From positions 1-22,763 of IMG/VR virus record IMGVR_UViG_3300037488_000274: a stretch of DNA of 22,763 nucleotides. The stretch is one strand, 5' to 3'. Each line of letters begins with the position of its first letter. The first letter of the stretch is position 1. Below the pieces are notes generated by a model that made no database searches, was not told where the DNA came from, and saw nothing but the letters and a program-made list of their open reading frames with translations. This document shows, piece after piece, positions 6,443-13,700 of the stretch. Both the position numbers and the translations under genes were made by a program. The stretch comes from a virus.

Positions 6443-7318
6443 ATGTCTGAACTCACATTATTCAAATCCGGCGCTTCCCTTCCTGACTACCTTCGCGCTG
6501 ACCCCGATGAATTCACCAAGCGTCTTGCTGGTGGCTCGACAGGCAAGACCATCTCCATCAAAGGCGGTGTGTGGCGCATGATCGTTGGCGGCGAAGAGAT
6601 TGCCAAGAATGAGGACCGCGCCATGAATCTGGTAGTGGTCAACGCAGCCCCCGCTGTGGCCCGTACTTACTACGAAGGTGTTTATGAAGAAGGCGCAGCT
6701 ACCAGCCCTGCCTGTTTCTCTGCTGACGGCAAGCTACCAGACGCCACGGTTAAGGCCCCGCAAGGTTCTTCCTGCGCCACCTGCAAACAGAACATCGCAG
6801 GTTCTGGACAGGGCGAATCTCGTGCGTGCCGCTTTAGCCAGCGTTTTGCAGTGGCCCTTGAAGGCGACTTGAGCGGTAATGTCTATCGCTTGCAACTCCC
6901 TGCCAAGTCTTTGTTTGGCCGCGCTGAAGGCGACAAGATGCCCCTGCAAGCATACGCTAAGTTTCTGTCAGGCCACGGTGTTCCTATGTCGGGCGTGGTT
7001 ACGGAAGCCCGGTTCGATACATCTGAAGCAGTTCCGGTCCTGAAGTTTCGCGCTATCCGTCCGTTGACGCGGGAAGAACTCACAGTTGCACGCGCTCAAG
7101 GCGGCTCCGAGGATGCGGCACAGGCTATCGAGAGCAAGATGGTTATCAAGGAGACCCCGGCACTGGCCGCACTCCCCGCAGCTTTCAACAAGCCCGCTGA
7201 AGCACCCGCAGCAGAGCCTGCCGCTCCTAAGAAGGTTTCCAAGAAGCCTGAAGTAGTTGCGACTCCTGCCAAGGATGTGAGCGCTATGTTGGACGAGTGG
7301 GGCTCTGACGATGAGTGA
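6443..7318 (+). CDS. Putative ssDNA-binding protein, zinc-containing
   Basis: A 291-residue protein. Residues 85-132 carry C91, C111, C114 and C129 in the pattern C-x19-C-x2-C-x14-C, a likely zinc-binding insert in a beta-rich core (35-215) of the type seen in phage ssDNA-binding proteins. A proline/alanine/lysine linker (230-280) follows. The tail is acidic, with MLDEWGSDDE at the C-terminus, as in T7 gp2.5 and bacterial SSB, where the acidic tip contacts the polymerase and other replication proteins. The neighbours fit: polymerase and helicase upstream, primase-helicase downstream. No Shine-Dalgarno is visible before ATG 6443. A 14-bp palindrome stands there instead, so expression control is unusual. 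The exact family is not certain. Confidence 0.78.
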   Translation: MSELTLFKSGASLPDYLRADPDEFTKRLAGGSTGKTISIKGGVWRMIVGGEEIAKNEDRAMNLVVVNAAPAVARTYYEGVYEEGAATSPACFSADGKLPDATVKAPQGSSCATCKQNIAGSGQGESRACRFSQRFAVALEGDLSGNVYRLQLPAKSLFGRAEGDKMPLQAYAKFLSGHGVPMSGVVTEARFDTSEAVPVLKFRAIRPLTREELTVARAQGGSEDAAQAIESKMVIKETPALAALPAAFNKPAEAPAAEPAAPKKVSKKPEVVATPAKDVSAMLDEWGSDDE

Positions 7319-7559
7319 TGCCCGGGGTTATTCGTATTCGCTTGTGAAAGCGATCCAAGCGGCTGACCCCGCCCTCTTGGGGGTTCAGCTTGCCGACTAC
7401 TGCCTGCATCATGAGATTCCTGTTGCCGCAGTGGCACGTACCCTAGGGGTAACTAGGCAGACTGTGTATTCATGGTTCACAGGAACCTTTCGGCCCCGGG
7501 GAGAGTGCATTGAGAAAATAAATAGTTTTATGACGGGTCCGCCTAAAGCACAGGCATAA
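7311..7559 (+). CDS. Small helix-turn-helix DNA-binding regulator
   Basis: An 82-residue protein. Residues 37-57 (PVAAVARTLGVTRQTVYSWFT) form a clear Cro/cI-type helix-turn-helix: an Ala/Val-rich first helix, Gly46 in the turn, and TRQTVYSWF as the recognition helix. An RPRGE loop and a final helix follow. The N-terminal 30 residues are helical. The gene overlaps the SSB-like gene by eight bases (ATG 7311 inside the end of the SSB frame), so the two are co-expressed. Likely targets are operators in this window such as the palindromes at 6422-6435 or 3271-3288. That pairing is inference. There is no second regulator or integrase, so there is no sign of a lysogeny switch. Confidence 0.85.
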   Translation: MSDARGYSYSLVKAIQAADPALLGVQLADYCLHHEIPVAAVARTLGVTRQTVYSWFTGTFRPRGECIEKINSFMTGPPKAQA

Positions 7560-7576
7560 TCCCGTCCCGGGGCTAG

Positions 7577-7595
7577 GAGAAGCTGATCCCTTCTC
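7577..7595 (+). other. Weak hairpin between the HTH and primase genes
   Basis: GAGAAG (7577-7582) pairs with CTTCTC (7590-7595) around seven bases, without a U-tract. It lies in the 99-base gap 7560-7658, which otherwise holds only the primase Shine-Dalgarno (GAGGA, 7651-7655). It could be a leader structure, but the support is thin. Confidence 0.3.
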
Positions 7596-7658
7596 GACAA
7601 AGCGGAACACGGGCCGCTGCCCCACCTTTTACCCAATTTATCCCGACCGTGAGGATGT

Positions 7659-10544
7659 GTGAATATCTCCTTCTATCATGCTGTATTGCCTCCTGAAGGC
7701 TTGTACTGTGCTTTAAGCATCAAAAACGGGACCGTAGTCCCTAGTTTCCACCCAACCATCCAAGACCTCGTTGACCGGGGCAATGTGCTACACGCACAGG
7801 ACACCAACGTATTCTTTGCTCTGGCGGCATACACCGATGCCGCAGAGGGCCGCAAGGCAGCAAACGCGAAGGCGCTACGCTGCCTTTTTGTAGATATAGA
7901 TTGTGGCGCGGGTAAGCCCTACGAAGATCAGGCTGAAGGCGCTTCCGCACTTCGGACGTTCATCGCTACCACAGGGCTGCCTACCCCCTATATAGTTAAC
8001 TCAGGCCGTGGGCTGCATGTCTACTGGCCGTTCCATGAAGTCCTTACTACGGCTACGTGGAAACCCTTAGCCCGCGCTTTCAAACAACTTTGTGTAGAGC
8101 ACAAGCTGGCTATTGACCTGAGCGTGACTGCGGACCCTGCCCGGGTTCTGCGCATGGTGGATACGGCTAACCACAAGGTTACCCCTGCAGTGCCAGTCTT
8201 GCTTATGGTAGAGGGGGTAGTCAGCGATCTGGCTACGCTCAAAGCCGTGATGCCCCCGATAGTGGAAGAGATCGACTGGTCCGCTGCTAAGGGTGAGGGC
8301 GTCGATGCCATGACCCGCGCTCTTGCAGGGGGCGACTACCCTGCGTCAGAATTCTCCCGGATCGTACGCCGCAGCTTGCGGGGCACAGGCTGCGCTCAGA
8401 TATCCAACGCGGTGCAGAACAGCGCTACCTTGGAGGAGCCCTTGTGGAGGGCCGCACTGTCTATCGCATGGCGCTGCACAGATGCTGAGACGTCTATCCA
8501 TACCTTGTCTCGCGGGCACCCCGGGTATACCGCGGAAGGCACGTTGCAGAAAGCCGAGGGCACGCAGGGGCCTATGACGTGTGAGTGGTACCGCTCTAAC
8601 TACAGCGCAGGGTGCGCAGGGTGTACGCAACGCATCACAAGCCCTATTGCGTTGGGCCGCAAGGTAGAAGCTGCGGAAGCCATCAATGATGTGTACATCG
8701 TTGAGCAGCAGTTGAACCCAGACAACGCAGAGATAGGGGCCGACACAAAGGTCCAAGTAGAAATCCCCGCATACCCATTCCCGTACTTTCGGGGGTTACA
8801 TGGTGGGGTCTACCTCAAGAGCAAAGACAAGGAATCGGGCGACCCGATAGAAGTAGAAATTTACAAGTACGACCTATATCTATCCTCACGGTTTTACGAC
8901 TCCTCAGAGCAAGGGGACGGCGAGGGGGAACTTGTAGGTGTGAACCTGCATACCCCGCACGATGGTATTCGCCGTTTCATTGCCCCCGTAGCCCACTTAC
9001 TAACCAAAGAAAAAATGCGTGACCTGCTACTCAAGCACGGGGTAGTAGCGATCAACAAAGAACTGGATAACATCATGGCCTATCTCGCAGCGTCGATTCG
9101 CAATTTGCAGAAGTCGTTTGCATCTGACCGTACCCGCAACCAAATGGGTTGGACCCCGGACGACAGTGGCTTCGTTGTTGGCGAGTTGGAGTACACAGCG
9201 CACGGGATACGTCTTGCCCCCGCAGCTAGCGCGACTAAAGCAATGGCCCCCAAGTTGATGGCAAAGGGTACGCTGGCTAAGTGGTCTACGATTGCCAACT
9301 TCTACGACCGTCCGGGCATGGAAGCCCATGCACTCTCCCTTGCCTTTGGGTTTGGGGCTCCGCTCCTGCGGCTCATTGGCGGTATGGAGGTGCGAGGTGC
9401 GGCCATTAACTTGATGTCTAATAAGTCCGGTACCGGCAAGACTACCGCGCAGATGGTCATCAACTCCATATTCGGGCACCCCAGCGAATTGTTGATGAAG
9501 AAGACTGACACGGGCGTGTCCAAGATGCAATGGCTTGGTACGCTGAACAGCATGGCGGCGACTATGGATGAGGTCACCAACTACGGGGATGAGGAACTGT
9601 CTGAGTTGATCTACGATATCCCGCAGGGGCGGGGCAAGAATCGTATGGAGTCGCAGACAAACAAGTTGCGCGTAAACAACACATCATGGATGACCTTCGT
9701 GATTATGTCCAGTAACTCGTCGCTGTACGACAAGTTGACCCGCCTCAAGAATACATCTGACGGCGAACTGCGTAGGCTTATTGAGCTTCGGGTTAACCGC
9801 CCTGCAGATATCAGCAAACAGGAGTCAGACCTTATCTTTGGGGCGTTGGCGGATAACTACGGGGTTGCGGGTCCTGTATTCATTCAGTACGTTATGCAGA
9901 ACCGGGAGAAGGTTATTGCGCAGCTTAAGAAGATTCAGTCCCGCATAGACAATGACTTGAGCCTTACGCAAGCGGATCGGTTCTACTCTATCGTGTTGGC
10001 CTGCGCCTTTACCGGGCTTAGCATTGCGGTGAAGCTAGGCTTGTGTGCTATCAGTATTTCTCGGGTATACACCTATGCGTTGCACGTTATTACCGACATC
10101 CGGGCTGACATCATTGCCCCCGCAGCAGACAACACCTTGGCTGCACAGGAAACGCTGACTACTTACGTTAACGAGAACCTGAACAATGCACTGGTCATCA
10201 ACGGCGCTCGTACCTTGGGCAACCTAAGCGCCCCTACGCAATCCCCACGCGGCCCACTGCGCATTCGGTATGAGCCGGATACTCGTGAGTTGTGGATACC
10301 TGCGGCGGCGCTTAAGGACTATTTTGTGTCCCGGCAGGTGGACTTCCAGCAGGCTATCAAAGAGCTTGCAGATCGCAAGGTGCTCAAGAATGGCGGGGCT
10401 GCAATGACAAAGCGGATCGGCGCTGGGGCTATCGGAAGTTTCGACGCTATGGGGATCCGGTGTTATTGCATTGACGGTATAGCAGTGGGCTTAACCGATA
10501 CGACTTTTGCAGTAGACAATGGCGCGTCCCTATCTAATCCCTGA
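7659..10544 (+). CDS. Primase-helicase: AEP/PrimPol N-terminus with DUF927 ATPase
   Basis: A 961-residue two-part replication enzyme. The N-terminal archaeo-eukaryotic primase domain shows LFVDIDCG (76-83, catalytic D79 and D81), NSGRGLHVYW (114-123, H120) and DPARVLRM around residue 167. A likely zinc site follows with C308, C319 and C322, next to TSPIALGR. The C-terminal part matches DUF927-type RecA/AAA+ ATPases: Walker A NKSGTGKTT (588-596), Walker B TMDEV (635-639), and a downstream IYDIPQGRGKNRM motif. It should make primers and unwind DNA. GTG 7659 is the start, because an in-frame TGA lies at 7650-7652 and GAGGA just upstream serves as Shine-Dalgarno. Its end overlaps the next gene by 26 bases. 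Confidence 0.92.
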   Translation: MNISFYHAVLPPEGLYCALSIKNGTVVPSFHPTIQDLVDRGNVLHAQDTNVFFALAAYTDAAEGRKAANAKALRCLFVDIDCGAGKPYEDQAEGASALRTFIATTGLPTPYIVNSGRGLHVYWPFHEVLTTATWKPLARAFKQLCVEHKLAIDLSVTADPARVLRMVDTANHKVTPAVPVLLMVEGVVSDLATLKAVMPPIVEEIDWSAAKGEGVDAMTRALAGGDYPASEFSRIVRRSLRGTGCAQISNAVQNSATLEEPLWRAALSIAWRCTDAETSIHTLSRGHPGYTAEGTLQKAEGTQGPMTCEWYRSNYSAGCAGCTQRITSPIALGRKVEAAEAINDVYIVEQQLNPDNAEIGADTKVQVEIPAYPFPYFRGLHGGVYLKSKDKESGDPIEVEIYKYDLYLSSRFYDSSEQGDGEGELVGVNLHTPHDGIRRFIAPVAHLLTKEKMRDLLLKHGVVAINKELDNIMAYLAASIRNLQKSFASDRTRNQMGWTPDDSGFVVGELEYTAHGIRLAPAASATKAMAPKLMAKGTLAKWSTIANFYDRPGMEAHALSLAFGFGAPLLRLIGGMEVRGAAINLMSNKSGTGKTTAQMVINSIFGHPSELLMKKTDTGVSKMQWLGTLNSMAATMDEVTNYGDEELSELIYDIPQGRGKNRMESQTNKLRVNNTSWMTFVIMSSNSSLYDKLTRLKNTSDGELRRLIELRVNRPADISKQESDLIFGALADNYGVAGPVFIQYVMQNREKVIAQLKKIQSRIDNDLSLTQADRFYSIVLACAFTGLSIAVKLGLCAISISRVYTYALHVITDIRADIIAPAADNTLAAQETLTTYVNENLNNALVINGARTLGNLSAPTQSPRGPLRIRYEPDTRELWIPAAALKDYFVSRQVDFQQAIKELADRKVLKNGGAAMTKRIGAGAIGSFDAMGIRCYCIDGIAVGLTDTTFAVDNGASLSNP

Positions 10545-10758
10545 CTCGGTTCGGTTCATCCATGTCTACGGAGTGCCGTACTACATACCGTGGGAGGGCT
10601 TACTCCCCGGGTACTCAGTGTTCCTTAAGACTACCGCAACCGCGAGTGAAGTCCGCAAGTTGCTGAAGCCTGCGGAACGCCACTTCCGAATCCTTTTAAA
10701 AGCGCACAACCGCGTAGAGTTTGGCTACTACGGTGTGCGTATCTGGCGACTAGCTTAG
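10519..10758 (+). CDS. Small hypothetical phage protein
   Basis: A 79-residue protein. The order IPWEGLLPGYSVFLK (23-37), a charged helix with VRKLLKPAERHFRI (45-58), and a C-terminal FGYYGVRIWRLA (68-79) resembles small phage proteins with a P-W-x-x-L-x-x-G-x-S-x-F-hydrophobic motif and a terminal G-V-R-x-W-R. Their function is unknown to me. They look like small DNA- or protein-binding folds. ATG 10519 lies inside the 3' end of the primase-helicase gene, and no strong Shine-Dalgarno is seen. The TAG stop overlaps the stop codon of the convergent giant virion gene (TTAG, 10755-10758), leaving no space for a terminator between the two transcription units. Confidence 0.75.
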   Translation: MARPYLIPDSVRFIHVYGVPYYIPWEGLLPGYSVFLKTTATASEVRKLLKPAERHFRILLKAHNRVEFGYYGVRIWRLA

Positions 10759-13700
10759 GGGTTCATCTGCCGGTATGCGGTCTTAGCTTCGCGTACCCAG
10801 CCGGTTAACTCCGATTCCAGTTTTCGCATTTCCAGCAGTTGCTCTTCCCGTTCCGTAGTGGACATAGCCTTGGCCCCGTCCGCGCTATTCAAGAAGGTAC
10901 GGTAGGCCCGGGTACGTTGGAGTTGTTCCAACGTAGAGTTGATGGCAGACTCAAAGGCCAGTTCCGACTGGTGCTCCTCTGCGTAGACTACGGCCCGGTC
11001 CGTGTCGGTCTTCATAAGGCTGTTGAGCGTAGCGTTAGCCTTACCCATTTTCTCTCGTTCTTCATAGAACTCCGTCATGGTACGCGTACCTACAGGGTCA
11101 TACATGTAGGTACTCAACAACGCCCACTTATGCAGGGGGCGATCTACCCGGGTAGGGTTCAACAAGCTATCCGTCATAGCAGTGAACAAAGCCGCAGTAG
11201 AGCCAAAGTAGCCTCGCAGAGCGTTGTCGATCATGATTGGAGAGACTTCAGTCTTGACCACATCCCGGCTGAAGTTGGCAATAGCTATAGCGAGTTCCGA
11301 AGTCTGCGCCCCGACACGGGCGCTAGGGTCCATCGTCTGTTGGTGAAAACCTTCTAGTGGCTTGCCGGTCAAGAATGACTTGTTAGCCCACGCTTCTACC
11401 AACGGCTTAGCGGCCTGCGGTATAGGCGTAACGCGCCCCACATACTGCTCATACATATAGGTCAAAGCCGTACGCACCGCTTCAAAAGCTTCTTGCTCTT
11501 GGGGCGTACCCTGCCTGCGCATGTACTCTACAACACGTTCAGGAATCACCTTAAAGATTGCGCCTAGCTCGCCCGGTACCGGCAGCTTCAGTCCCCCCGG
11601 AAGAATCCAGTTGCTGTCACGTGTACGCAAGTCCATGTTCTTGTAGTCTTCGTCCTCGTCATCTTTGCCCAAGGCATACAGAGAAGCCATCATAGTAGCT
11701 ATAGCTGCGCGACTCCAGAACATTTTCCTAGCCTGTGACCTACCCACAGAGGAGCTAGAGTCCAATCCGGAGGCGGCGCGGTACAGCACATCCATACCCT
11801 GCACATAAGCGTTAAAGAAGGGGATGGTGGTAACCATCGCGCCCACAAACTCACTATTGCCGCGCCTACGGAAGTTGATAAACTCTCGCGCTCGGGTCTG
11901 GGCTAGCAGCTTATCGCCGCCTTCTTTCAGGGTCTGCTCGTAGATAGCCTTACGCACCGCCAAGTCAGACGCCCGGGTTATACCGTCAAGTCGGTGCAGT
12001 AACCCCTCAAAGCGTCCGCGTTTAGTAAACCCTAAGTCTTTGAGTAAGGACTGGGCGGGCTTGTTGGTTTGGAAATCATACTCGCCTGTGAGCCCCATCG
12101 CGCCAAATTCACGTACGGTAGGGTGCTGGATACCTCGCAACTCTGCAAGGGCCAGCTTAGGGAAATTGGTCAGCGTCATGCGCAGTAGCGCCCCGGGGTT
12201 CTTAACTCCTGAGGTCATAATGGCCCGCTGCACGTCATCCGTAACCTGCTTCAACGCAAAGGGCGGCAAGATGGTAATGGCTTTACGTAGTACGTTGGAG
12301 AAGGCCCCCAACTGCAGCAGCCAATTAGCCTTCGGCGCGTTCAAATCCTTGAAGGCCATCACATCGTACTTGCTGGGCAGCCCCCAATAGTTCATCTCGC
12401 CGTTCACGTATGCGCCCACTGCATTTGGGTGGTCTTGAGTGCTACGCTTCAGGTCTGTAGCCACCCCAATTTTCTGCAGGCTGCGCAGGGTTTGCACGGT
12501 ACCGTCCGTCTTGATAACCTGACCCACCATCCAGCCCAACGTACCAAAGTAGTTCTCAAATACATCGCCCACGGGGCGGCTGAACGAACCTACGAGTTCA
12601 GGCAACTTGCCGACTTGTGCAAGACCCTTGCCACTTACACGCTTTACCTTGGTGAACTTAGTGGCAAACTCCTCCATCCGGTCAAACGGTACATAGTTTG
12701 CAACTGCTTTCCAGTCCTTACCTTGCTCTGGAGTAAGCCGCCCCACGGCGACCATGTGATCGACCATATCAATACGTGCCTTGTCCATGATGGCGCTGAC
12801 TTCTTTCAGTTCCGGGTGCCGCGCATACTCAGCAACCATCTCGTCAATCTGCTGGTTAGCGTCTAGCGCCGAGGTCTTGTCGATTTTGTGGATTGGAAAG
12901 TTAGTTCCATTGGTAGCATTCTGGGTACGCAGTTCAGCGAGGCGTGCCCCTTCCAAGATACGGCTTGCAATTCGTTTGGCGTCTTCAAAAGACTTACCGT
13001 TAGCTTCACCCCACGACTTAAGCACATCGTAGACTTCTTTGGGAGGGCGGATACCGGATTTGGTTTCTACGATCCACAAGCCTGTAACCGGGTCTTTGGT
13101 GATTGCCCCTTGCTGGAAATACTCCAGCAACATCTTGGTGTAATCCTGCGCCTGCCGGTACAGCCCCATCGGGTTAACTTCACCCAAGGAGTTACGCACA
13201 GCACCGTCAAACTGGTTTCGGAACCGCATCTCAATCGTAGCCGCGATATCGGCTACTTGCGTACGGAACTTGGTGGCGTAGCTCACATCCGGGCTCATCT
13301 GAGCCCCTTGAATCATGCGCTTGAAGAAACCCTTCTCTTCCGTATTGATAGGCCCTGCGCCGTCAACTAGCGCGTCCACACTTGGGGCGATTGCAAACTG
13401 CTTGCCGGTAGCTGTTGCAGCCTCTGTAAGGTCCGCGGCTTTCAATGCGGTCAGCGCCCCACCTACACGAAGTACTTCACTCAGTGCCGTGTCGGCCTTA
13501 GGTGAAAGCCCCAACATGTCCCGGATCAATGTGACAAATTTGTCCCATGCAGTAGCGCCTTTATATGGAATGGTCTCCATATACTTTTGCATTTTTGTGT
13601 TCGAAAGCGACCACGCTAGGATTTCGTCCATGTCGCGGAAGGCGTTGTTGCGGCCCTCAAATGCGGTGCGCTCAAACTCCGTGAGGTCCTCAGGCTTTAC

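Noticed and set aside
7455-7480. Third copy of the GACTGTG-TAT promoter-like segment inside the HTH gene
   Set aside because: Only the first part matches. The -10 is poor, there is no -35, and the sequence is explained by the recognition-helix codons.
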